Shown here piece by piece: positions 12,274 to 22,170 of a DNA stretch of 64,000 nt. Origin of the DNA: Mycocentrospora acerina (Eukaryota; Ascomycota; Dothideomycetes; Pleosporales); assembly GCA_022701365.1 (NCBI GenBank), contig JAKUHH010000025.1, positions 372,001 through 436,000 on the forward strand, in the 5' to 3' direction. The notes below the pieces were generated by a model that worked only from the letters and a program-made list of their open reading frames with translations, did no database searches and was not told where the DNA came from. Position numbers and translations under genes: made by a program. Position 1 is the first letter of the stretch. Each line of letters starts with the position of its first letter.

Positions 12274-13495
12274 ACAACAACTCAGGATGGTCTTAAATCA
12301 TAACGAACAAACATGTTTAACTTGGTAAGAATATTCAAATTTTAATTTTATGACGTCTTTTTGATGTTTACCAACTTTCTGAGCTTTCGTCGTTTGAATG
12401 GATTGAAAAAGTAACTCCCTATGGTGTTATATCGTGGTACGTGGCCATGGATTTTCTTTTAAGTCGTACAGTGCAGTTAGAGAATTTGAGATATTCTAAT
12501 ATAGAAGAAACAGACAAGATTTTTATTAGCATGTTGACCATCATGAACTGATAATTATACTGCACTTAAGACGCTGTTGCAAAGTTGCTAAAACGGTGCG
12601 CACGATTTTCGTGTTGTGTACAGATTCAAAATGGCAAAACTAGTACAGCTACCAAGAACTCGTCGATTCTCGCCATTTTAATTTCGACCTACTTTGTGAG
12701 AACAAATTTTGAAATCAGTCATGCGTAGCATCACGTTTACAGCAGCAAACCACCACAAAGATCGGGAGGATTCTTTCTTACCATTTCGTTCATCAATTGT
12801 CAATGTCCAAATACATGCCAGCGCATATCCTAGGCAAGCTACAATAATTCTTGCTTCGACGCTGAGCTATTTGATTTCAAGATTCACAACTTAACGATTC
12901 AATTATAAATACACCAAGCCTCTTTGTTACATTCAGGTACATACATTCTCGAGAGTACCACGCCCATGTAAACGCTGGAGCTCAGAACGCCAACCATCAC
13001 CACTTATTTGAACTGTTGAACATGGGAAGAGTATGTCAATTCCACCGCGAGGACGTTAAAGGGCGTTTAATTGCGTGCCTCGATATGAGTGTGAACTTAA
13101 GTGTCGAGAGCACAAATCCCTCAATTCTTCTTCTAAAAATTAATAAACAAGATAATTCAATTGCAGGCCGTAATAATTCCTTGAAAGAGGTTTCCATTTC
13201 TTCCTCTCTCCTCATCACGAGAAGCGATTGAGTCCGTCAAAAACCGCTACAGCACTAGTGGCGTGCGCACTCCGTTTATCTCAATATGTTTGACTTGCGT
13301 TGCAACAGAGTCATCAAATTTGATACTTAACAGATTTTTTCCTGAGGCAGCACTCCAGGTCATCTGTGCCTGGCGTGTCAAGTTCACATGATGAGTACAT
13401 CTAATGGGCAAACCGAATATAGCAATATTATTCATTGAGATGATTTTACTTTCAAATGACCAGGATACAAGAAAAACATCTTAAATTTTCTAGCC
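12274..13495. other. Convergent intergenic spacer, AT-rich
   Basis: About 1.2 kb of AT-rich sequence between the oxidase stop and the transcription-factor stop. Only short, low-information frames are present; nothing is called. Confidence 0.6.
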
Positions 13496-16236
13496 TCAAG
13501 AAGATTCTATGGAAGACCATACGTCCCACTCCTCCATGTTGAGAAAGTTCCAGACTACGTTTGGGTCGGTCAGATTGGTGTCAAGATCCTCCGGCATAAT
13601 AAAGCTTTCCAAGGCGCCAACTTTGCGCAATGTACTAGCGCCAGTCACGACTGGTTCCAAAGATTCATTGCCGTTAGGAGGATCATTCGGTGTGGTAAGA
13701 GACTGCCCGATACTCTGAGTTCTCAGATGGGCAGGTCGTATTCGCCTCTCCAAAGAGCCCTTAGTTGCAACATCCAATAATTCTCGAATTATTTCGGAGC
13801 ACCTTCGCGCTACAGCTAGAGACCTCATAGCCCTGAAGACCTCTAGGCTCATTTCTACACTCTCAGTGACTTCATGAACAGGTGAGGGACAAGTATTCGA
13901 AAGTAGCACGTGGAGCAGAACCATAGTGGCATCTAGGAGGTATGTGCAGTTATACCACCTTGCATATTGAGTCAGCTCAGCTTGATACTTGATCGAATTG
14001 GCCTTACCATGTTCTGAAATACGGTCGGTGAAGGTACGTCGTATGCATAAACTGTATCGTCTCGTTTGCCGCTTGCACGCAAGTATGCACGTGTACTGAC
14101 AGTTGTTGCTGATTAGTCTTCGATGTTGGTGTAGTGAGAAAGTATCGATGGAGGAGGATCTGGGCGTTAAAGAAGCCTGAGGTCACCGTCAGTATAGGAA
14201 TATCTCCGGTCGCTGCTGACTTAACGCAGTTTAAGAACAATCTTTTGCTTCATGGACCAATCGCTCTCTTCTAACGAAGATCTCGTGAAGTCTAAATGAG
14301 CTGGTAAGCTAGCTTTCCAGTCATCCAGGTCCTTCTCCAACTCGTATACTGCCAAGAACTGCTGCTGCTGTTGCACGCGGTGCTTGTGAACACCAAACTC
14401 CATAGTTATTTTCCTGGTGATATTGGTCATGTCAACCATGCATCGTATAATGTCTCTCGGGGAGTTTGACTAGATATGCCGTTGGAAAATTATTCATGCA
14501 ATAGTTGAAAGAGACCTACAAATTGCATTGATAAGAATTCCCAATGTGACTCTGTTTTCTGGAGAGCGGATAGTCTCCCCGTTGAGCAACACATTTCACT
14601 ACATTGTTAGAAGCTGGGCTCGATATTTGGACAAATCAAGATGGCTCACATTTCGTGTGAGTAGAGCGCCCTACAGTGTATCAGCAGAGTTGTTCATCCC
14701 GAAACATATGCCATAATTACCACCAAAGGAGACCCTCCTCACTGATGTCAGATGAGACTGCAGGAGAAATACCTATTGCCAATGCGGTTCGGATGGCTGT
14801 ACCGTTGTACATGTAGCAGCTATGCGGCTTAAGGGCGTTCTGGCTGAAAACCGACTGCAGTCCTCGTGAGCTCCTCAGACTTATATAAGCATGTGAGCAA
14901 CGTCAAACAAACCATAAGCAGCAGAGTCTGTGCAGTCTCAAAAAAGCTTGACTCGAAGACGTCTCCGAGATAATCCTTAGACTTATCGAAGAACCAACGA
15001 GCGATCTGAATTGGAGGGTGAGTCGCTTGTTGGTCCACTGAGCGCCTGGATTGGGCTAAAAACTCGGTTGTCCGCTCATCCATGAGAATTGAGGCCTCGC
15101 CTGCTGTCACAGCTCCTAAAGCAAGTACAACGTAAAAGAGAGCAAGGAATCGCATCCGGCTCCTCGTGATGGGTGAGGCAGCGTCTTCTGCACTAGATTC
15201 GTAATGCCAGACATCCGTCTCGCAGCGCATTAGGAAGGTCGGCGGGTCCAGGATAGGATGAATATAATGTAGATTTTGGAAATACATTCGCGCACATTCA
15301 CGCTCAATCTCGACGTTGTAAGAAACACTCATGCGGTTAGCCAATGTTTTCCCGTAACTAGGAATATCCCGTTTTGGATCAGAATGGCTTGCGATTTGAG
15401 GAGTGTTGTTACTTTGGGATCGTTGTTCATCCTGTGGACTTGGATATGAATATTCTGAGCTGTGAAGGAGGTTAACGATGGACGCTTCTTCCGCTCTATG
15501 TCTGATAGGACTCGAATGACTGCGTCCTCTTACAACGGACTTGTTCTGCCCTTTGGCCCTGGACCGCAGTCGTGCCAAAAAGTAGAAAGTCCCAGTTGGT
15601 CCGTAGAACTCAGTGCCCTCCGTGTACCCGTTGACGTGACCAAGGGTGTCGGGTTCTCGCTCAGAACAAGGCGAAGAGCAATCTTCACCAAGATGAGCGA
15701 GCCTCAAAGGTAACTCCTCGCCTTGCCGAGAGAAGCTAGTATCAGGATGAGATGGCGAAGAATGTGTGGCCAATTTAGAAAGGGAATTTTCCTCGGTGAT
15801 GGGACTGTGGGTGTAACCAATTCTCGGTCTTGGTCATAATGAAAGGTAAGTCATACAGCATTACATGGTCGGCAACTCCAAAGGGCATAGACATACCCAG
15901 TGCTTGATAACTGCCTCCGGTCCCGATAATAACACGAGAACTTGTGATCTGCATGTATAGTCAATATTCTACTCACACAACATACAACAAGCGTAGTGTC
16001 ACAGCAGGGAGTACCTACAGATGCAAGCCGAGCATGGTACATTCCCATCGCACTAGTCGTCTCGGGCGTCAGCTCATAATCCCAGCGAGTAATATGTACG
16101 ACCCTAGCAGCCCTACCTTCACCTTCCGAGCTCGACAGGTGTCACATGCGACCGGCGCCCGGAGACGTTTGCGCTTCATTCCAGAGCCCGGATCTTCCGA
16201 AGTGATGGTTCGTGAGATGAAATGTGCCCTTTGCAT
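13496..16236 (-). CDS. Zn2Cys6 fungal transcription factor
   Basis: Ten exons join in phase to 735 aa: 16236-16117, 16052-16019, 15948-15897, 15804-14913, 14854-14721, 14670-14650, 14598-14520, 14469-14226, 14176-14008, 13958-13496. The binuclear zinc cluster is split over three exons: Cys31, 34, 41, 47, 50 and 57 with spacing C2C6C5C2C6C, preceded by basic KRKRLRAP. The middle homology region is recognised from FLALFYVVLALGAV, SVFSQNALKPHSCYMYNG, RTALAIG, WWALYSHEIEMCCSTGRL and later YLHRPYF. Exon 6 is only 21 nt. The alternative start at Met20 (MKRKRLRA) is possible. It is nuclear, presumably dimeric, binding CGG triplets; likely targets are the flanking oxidase and hydrolase, but that is inference. 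Confidence 0.9.
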
Positions 16237-17700
16237 GACCGCGGGTCGGAAGGAAGGGTGCATGCAAACATGAGTTTTCTTTGAGAGGTACGATTGACTT
16301 GTTGTGGATGCCGGCAAACGGCGGGAGTATGCTCGAACCACATGGGAGTGAGTAGCCAATCGGATGTGATGTTTCGGAAGCAGGGCTCCTCGGATAACGT
16401 CACGATACTGTCTTGAACGACGTGGTTGTACGACATGAAAGGTTTAAAAGAGGTAAATCACCATAACTACCCATATTAGCTTGAGCATGAATTGAGTACA
16501 GTACTGACAAAGGGTCGCAGCAGATGTATTGAACATTGGTTGCAATCACTACGGTCAAACACTTATTCGCCTGAACAGCTCGAAACTGCTAACAAAACAC
16601 AATTCTGTAGACGGTTCGGATCTAGATAGCCAAAAATTCTTTCGGGCAGTCAATGAAACATTGATGGTGTGAACATGCATTCTGGTACTAGTGGACTCTG
16701 TCGCTGCGCTACTTCTTCGAGACACGCGGTAGAGGATATTCAATGACTAGAAAGATTGAGAGCAAAGTGCATTGCGAGGTGAAGATCTCATTTCTTATTT
16801 TTAAGCCGCTGAGCGTACACCTTTTATGAAATTGTTCTGAGGTACGCTGCATTCATTTGTATGGGGACAATTTATCATGCTTCAGTAAACCAAGCTTAAT
16901 CAACCAGGAACATTTCACAGGGATCCTACGAATTTGGGAGGTTGGTTGTCATCTTTTGGGGATCACGTTGAACCTTGGGCATCAAAATCAACCAAGTGGT
17001 GGCGTATCTTAAAATCAGGTAAACTTGAGGATTACTTGTGTGGAGCCGCAATGGAGCAATGCGCCGAGGTGGCCGAACAAGCCCATGGGAGGCAAGATTT
17101 CAGCGATCGATAGATTGGACTGAAGTTTCATGCGCTCTGCCGAAGACCCAACTCTGATTCGCTGTAGCTTTGATCTAAACAGCATGGACAGCAAAAACAA
17201 CGAGCATCTCTTGTTAGGAAGCAAAACAGAGTCGGAAGAGGGCAAAAATTTTCAGTAGGGTTAGCTCCAGACCATACTAGTTCTTCTCGATAATCAACTC
17301 TTGCAGCGCGTGCAGAACATCCATCATCGCCTATTCGCGGATCGTAGTGTAATAATTGTCGGATAGTAATGCTCCACTCTTAGTATCATAAAACGAACGC
17401 CCGAGCCAATTAGAGGCAAGTCTTCGGTATAAAAGCCCCTCTGCACGGTGCCATGAGAACTGCGGATGATTTCAATAATCGACTCCAGGTTACCTACTCA
17501 GAATTTCCACTTATTAACTTACCGTCCACTGTTGCCGGAAATCTAGAAGTTCCACATCCAGTGTACGAAAAGCCGAGATCCGAAATGATGTTCAAAAATC
17601 TATGTTTAAAAAGACACGCAGTCGTGAGGAAGAAGGATTCCACGAAATCATTGATGCTCTACTCCTTTCACAATAGCCCGCATCGCATTCCCAGGACATC
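16237..17700. promoter_or_regulatory. Divergent promoter region, regulator / hydrolase
   Basis: About 1.5 kb between the regulator's start (minus) and the hydrolase's start (plus). It contains a TATAAAAG box at 17428 and an upstream ORF at 17453-17704. A shared promoter would suit self-regulation by the Zn2Cys6 protein. No other gene was recognised. Confidence 0.6.
17428..17435 (+). promoter_or_regulatory. TATA box upstream of the hydrolase gene
   Basis: TATAAAAG lies 25 bp before the upstream ORF and 273 bp before the hydrolase ATG, so the leader could be about 200 nt. Confidence 0.5.
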
Positions 17701-17704
17701 ATGA
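17453..17704 (+). other. Upstream ORF (83 codons) overlapping the hydrolase start
   Basis: An ATG-initiated frame begins 18 nt after the TATA box and ends in a TGA that overlaps the hydrolase ATG as ATGA. The composition is not low-complexity. Whether it is translated depends on where transcription starts; no homology is recognised. Confidence 0.35.
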
Positions 17705-19635
17705 GGTTCTACGCCTCTACAGCAATCTTATATGGCTTCTTTTTCACTATAGCCACGTCTTCCAGCGTACCTTGCTTGACCAACATGACCCACCCGGATA
17801 TTGTGCTGGGAACAACTAGAATCTACGGCAACGACTCCTACCCTACCTACCTGCGTCGATCACTTCCACTTTGTGCCCCTAGGGCGCGATACATCGGTTT
17901 CAACAGAACATCAACAGTGCTGAAGAAGGGTACCATCCGACGGGATGGCGCCAAGCAGCTTGAGTCAGATATCTTGTTTGAGAGAGATGTTCCGGTCAAG
18001 CTGCGAGATGGTACAACTATATATACTGATATCTTTAGGCCTCTAGGCAATGACAAAGTACCTGGTATCGTAGCCTGGAGTCCATACGGTAAAGAGGTGG
18101 GAGGCCAATGGTTGGACGATTTGAAAAACCGCTCGAGCGTCCCACTAAGCACGGTATCTGACCTACAAAAATGGGAGGCTCCCGATCCTGCTTATTGGGT
18201 TGCCCGAGGCTATGCAGTTTTCAACCCGGATGCTCGAGGAGCTGGCTCATCCGAGGGTAACATCTCCTACTGGGGTCGACAGCTTGCCGAAGATGGCTAT
18301 GATTTCATTGAGTGGGCAGCCAGCCAGCCGTGGAGCTCTGGAAAAATAGGTATGGCAGGCAATTCTTGGTTAGCTATATCGCAATGGTTCATCGCTGCCG
18401 AAAATCCACCGCATCTTGCTGCTATCGCTCCTTGGGAGGGCGCTACGGATGCACTTCGCACTTCTATATCCTCTGGTGGTGTCAATAATGTCGGATTTGA
18501 TGAGGCCATAATCACCACGCTTGCCGGTAAAAACTACGTCGAGGATAGTCCTCGTATGCTGTTAGAAAACTCTCTGGACAATATCTACTGGCAAAATCGG
18601 AGCCCGAAACTCTCGAAGATCACAGTCCCCGCATATGTTGTGGCGTCTTACACTAATTCAGTCCACACATATGGCTCTTTTGATGGATATCGACACATAA
18701 GCTCAAAGTCAAAATGGCTGCGAGTTCACAACACGCATGAGTGGCGCGACTTCTACCAACACACTGAGGATCTCCAGAAATTCTTCGACCACTTTCTCAA
18801 AGGCATTAGTAATGGTTGGGAGATTGATACGCCCCACGTCAGAATTTCTGTTCTAGATCCTGGTTCCAACGATACTGTCGATCGCCCTGTCCGAAAGTGG
18901 CCGCTTCCTGACCTAAAGGCACAATCGTTGTATCTGGGCGCAAATAACAGTTTGAGCAAGACACCATCTCCTAATTCAACTTCTGTCAGCTATAATGCTG
19001 ATGCGGTAGGAAATGTCACTTTCCAAATGACCGTCCCTGGGCTTACCGAAATCGTTGGGTACATGAAGCTTCGCCTTTGGGTTGAGGCTATCGGCTCCGA
19101 CGACATGGAAATCGGTGTGAGAGTCGAGAAGCGAGCACCAAATGGAACAGCCTACCCTGGTTCTTCTAGCAGCGAGTCAACAGACCCGGTCGGACGCGCT
19201 CAATTTAGAGTTTCTCGGCGAGCACTTGATCCAATCAAGTCAACACCATTCGAGCCATATCTTCTCCACCAAAGAGAGGATCTTCTTAGCCCCAATGAAA
19301 TTGTTCCTGTAGACATTGGCCTGTGGCCTTTGGCGCTCCGCTTCCACCCAGGCGAAATCCTATACATCACCGTTTATCCAACAGTTTTGTCACCATCGTC
19401 CCTCGACATGGGCTTCGGAGTTGCATCAGTTCCTGTTCCGTCAACTGACCGGACCTTTGCTCCGGGCTCTAGTCCTGATATTATCACGCTGGGTGGCTCG
19501 ATAGATTCAAACCCGCCATTTGTAAATGCCCAACGAACCCTGACAGCCGCAACGCGTAACAAAGGCCAGCATGTTTTTCATTTTGGTGGCAAATATCCAA
19601 GCCACATTCTTTTGCCCATCAATAAGGATGTTTGA
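17701..19635 (+). CDS. Secreted CocE/NonD (peptidase S15-type) alpha/beta hydrolase
   Basis: A single exon encodes 644 aa. The N-terminus has a hydrophobic signal segment (YASTAILYGFFFTIATSSS), and several N-x-S/T sequons fit a secreted glycoprotein. Residues about 88-370 are the X-Pro dipeptidyl-peptidase/CocE catalytic domain: RDGTTIYTDIFRP, SPYGKE, GYAVFNPDARGAGSSEG, EDGYDFIEWAASQPWSSG, then the nucleophile elbow GNSWLA with Ser222. HNTHEW supplies a candidate catalytic His. Residues about 410-635 are the beta-sandwich C-terminal domain (PepX_C-like) ending LPINKDV. Such enzymes hydrolyse esters, amides or peptides; substrate unknown. The classical acid residue was not located with confidence. 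The start ATG overlaps the stop of an upstream ORF. It is divergent from the Zn2Cys6 gene. Confidence 0.9.
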   Translation: MRFYASTAILYGFFFTIATSSSVPCLTNMTHPDIVLGTTRIYGNDSYPTYLRRSLPLCAPRARYIGFNRTSTVLKKGTIRRDGAKQLESDILFERDVPVKLRDGTTIYTDIFRPLGNDKVPGIVAWSPYGKEVGGQWLDDLKNRSSVPLSTVSDLQKWEAPDPAYWVARGYAVFNPDARGAGSSEGNISYWGRQLAEDGYDFIEWAASQPWSSGKIGMAGNSWLAISQWFIAAENPPHLAAIAPWEGATDALRTSISSGGVNNVGFDEAIITTLAGKNYVEDSPRMLLENSLDNIYWQNRSPKLSKITVPAYVVASYTNSVHTYGSFDGYRHISSKSKWLRVHNTHEWRDFYQHTEDLQKFFDHFLKGISNGWEIDTPHVRISVLDPGSNDTVDRPVRKWPLPDLKAQSLYLGANNSLSKTPSPNSTSVSYNADAVGNVTFQMTVPGLTEIVGYMKLRLWVEAIGSDDMEIGVRVEKRAPNGTAYPGSSSSESTDPVGRAQFRVSRRALDPIKSTPFEPYLLHQREDLLSPNEIVPVDIGLWPLALRFHPGEILYITVYPTVLSPSSLDMGFGVASVPVPSTDRTFAPGSSPDIITLGGSIDSNPPFVNAQRTLTAATRNKGQHVFHFGGKYPSHILLPINKDV

Positions 19636-21165
19636 CCTCTAGAGTAATGTCAAATCTGGGCTCTCTGATAATTTTGTACTAAAAGTCTCATGCCTGTGCT
19701 GTATGAACATGTGCCCGCGTAAATTCTGAGCATCCTACAGCATCGCAGCTCCCATATCCTCCTATTTGTCGTCCTAGGTATCTATTGACTCATTGTACCA
19801 TTTCCTACTATTGAGAGGTATTCATCAAGGCTAACTTGATATTATTTTTTCAGAGCTTCAAATTGACGATGAGATGATATTTGGCGGCAGTCGTGGGCCT
19901 TCTCTACATTAGAGTTTTACATAAGTAAATTATCGCCTTACTTCAACGAGCCTTTCTATCAATGTACCGTGAGTGAAAGTTTGATTCTTAACGCAACAAT
20001 CGTCACTTTACTCACAAAATATATTGTATCTTGATGGCATTCGTTTCAAGTTCTTACGATACGTTACGTTGATTTCATCCATTTTGGAATTGTAAGATCA
20101 CGTATGCCCCAAACTCTCCTGAACAATCCTGAACTATAGAATATTATATGGATGTTACAGTTTATGTCGGTGGGAATAATTTCGATATATTCTGAAATAT
20201 TTCCGTAGGCATTAAAGCCTGCATAAGTTCTTTACCTTGTCCAATTTCATTGTGACGATCTAATTCTTTTCTGCGGTCCGAACATTCTATCAGATCAATC
20301 TGCGCTTTGGAATAGGCACTCTAGTTCAAGACATAATTCTATAGACCATGCTCAAATTCACTGGTGCGTTGATGAGCGACTTCCGGGTTTAAGGTCTTCG
20401 TTCAAGCTTAGCCGAGAATTTGGTTTGGCTGCGCTAGAATCGGCTGAAGCTAAGATGTGTATGCAAGATGCGATATGAAGTCTGCCACACTACCCGTGTG
20501 TCTGGTTTTACCGGAGAGCGGTGCGTCACTCGCATGCGTCGTCATTACTATCTGATTGGCTCAACTCGTGTTGCGGTATGAAAGATGGTCATGTGTCGTT
20601 CACTGATTGGCTTCTAGTCACAGAAAGATGGTTGCTAGAAAATCAACTGTGCGACACATAGATATAGGGTCGGAGTGGCCTCAAATACGTGGTTCCGTTT
20701 CATCCGCAAATCATTGAACTTGAACGTTTACCTATTTTGTCCATTCCCGTTGGGCCAATCCCTGACCAATATACTTGCAAATTTCAGAGCAAATTGAACC
20801 TATCTTCCGACTTTAAAAGCGAAATTCAGCCATCCATCTTCAAAATGACGACAAGGCAATGCAAGTATCCATGAGATATGGTTGAGGTGGTGTGTGTATG
20901 GCTATTTCTGATCCTTCGATATCTGCCACGCGACGCAGACTAAAACAAAAAGATCACATCCTCGTATAATTCGTAAGGCAACTTGTAAGGCAATTCAAAG
21001 CACATGAATGTACTGTGCTATGGAGATTGTTAGAATTTTACTTTTTTCTTGAGCCTCATAATGAAGTATTTATTCGATATAGGAGCAAAATTCTACTCGG
21101 CACATACTATATTGGCAACGTTCATTTTACTCAACTTGTGATACTCAGTCAAAAAATTAATATCA
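19636..21165. other. Intergenic, AT-rich, no supported gene
   Basis: About 1.5 kb between the hydrolase and the DUF6594 gene, both on the plus strand. Frames are short and without recognisable motifs. Confidence 0.6.
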
Positions 21166-22170
21166 ATGGCCACCAAGGACCCTCTTCATCATCTTGTCGC
21201 TGGCTATCCAAAGTTGGCAGGATATATCGCAATTCGACCCGAACTCTCCATCTATAGCAAATTCACCGATTTGAACGCCCAAAACCTCTTATACTACCAG
21301 GCAGAGCTAACTTTCTTAGAGAGGGAGTTGATGGAGCGTCAGTTACAGGATGCTCACGCTCAAATTGGGGAAGGACCTTCTTACGCGGTGAACTGGTATT
21401 GGCTCAAAGAATCTGCAAATGGAGAGAACAACCACCAGTATAATCTCGCAATGAAGATTAGGGAAATTCTTAAACAATACAGTGAGTGAATATAACTTTG
21501 TACCAACATGAGAACCTTTCTCTTGTCTACATTCCTAACACATTTAGACGAGGCTTTGATACAGCAACACACAATCCTGAATTATCCTGGACCTGGGAAA
21601 TGGGACCTCCATCACTTTCAAAACCATTTGCAGAGTCCAGCGATGGGACCACTGAAACTAGTTGGCGATGATGCTACCATATGGGGTTCAGTCTCCGATC
21701 GAAAGTCTCACAAGCCAGATCTGGTAGCATTGTGTCCTCGGTCAAGCGAAGACCCATTCTCTGTCTGGGCAGCAGAAAGTACAATTATAAACCTCTTTAG
21801 ATGTGGTTGTGCTCGACTAATGAAGCCGTCTCAAAAGCGGGGAGTAGTGGGATACCAGGACAGCACAATATACCGAATCACTTATTGGATCACTAGCATT
21901 CTCGCCTCGCTAATACCAATAGCGTCAATAGTTGTACTTTACTATATTCGATCGATGCCTGCAAGGCTTTCCACTATCGCTGGATTCAACGTTCTTGTTT
22001 CTGTCTGTTTAATGACTTTCGCCAACGCAAAACGCGCAGAGGTTTTTGCTATTACAGCGGCGTAAGTATCACGACTTGAGCCTTTGAATTTGGTGGTAAT
22101 TGACGTTTTCTTCAGATTTGCAGCGATACAAGTTGTTTTTGTAGGAGCGGGCAGGGATTTCTCAGGTTGA
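21166..22170 (+). CDS. DUF6594-domain membrane protein
   Basis: Three exons (21166-21481, 21548-22061, 22116-22170) join in phase to 294 aa. The N-terminal signature is GYPKLAGYIAIRPELSIYSK followed by LNAQNLLYYQAELTFLERE, typical of DUF6594, a very common filamentous-fungal family. The C-terminus holds three hydrophobic helices: ITYWITSILASLIPIASIVV, STIAGFNVLVSVCLMTFA and AITAAFAAIQVVFVGAG, with the family motif RAEVFAITAA between. The N-terminal half is predicted cytoplasmic and coiled. Function is unknown; relatives cluster in variable, species-specific regions, consistent with the surrounding sparse neighbourhood. Confidence 0.86.
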
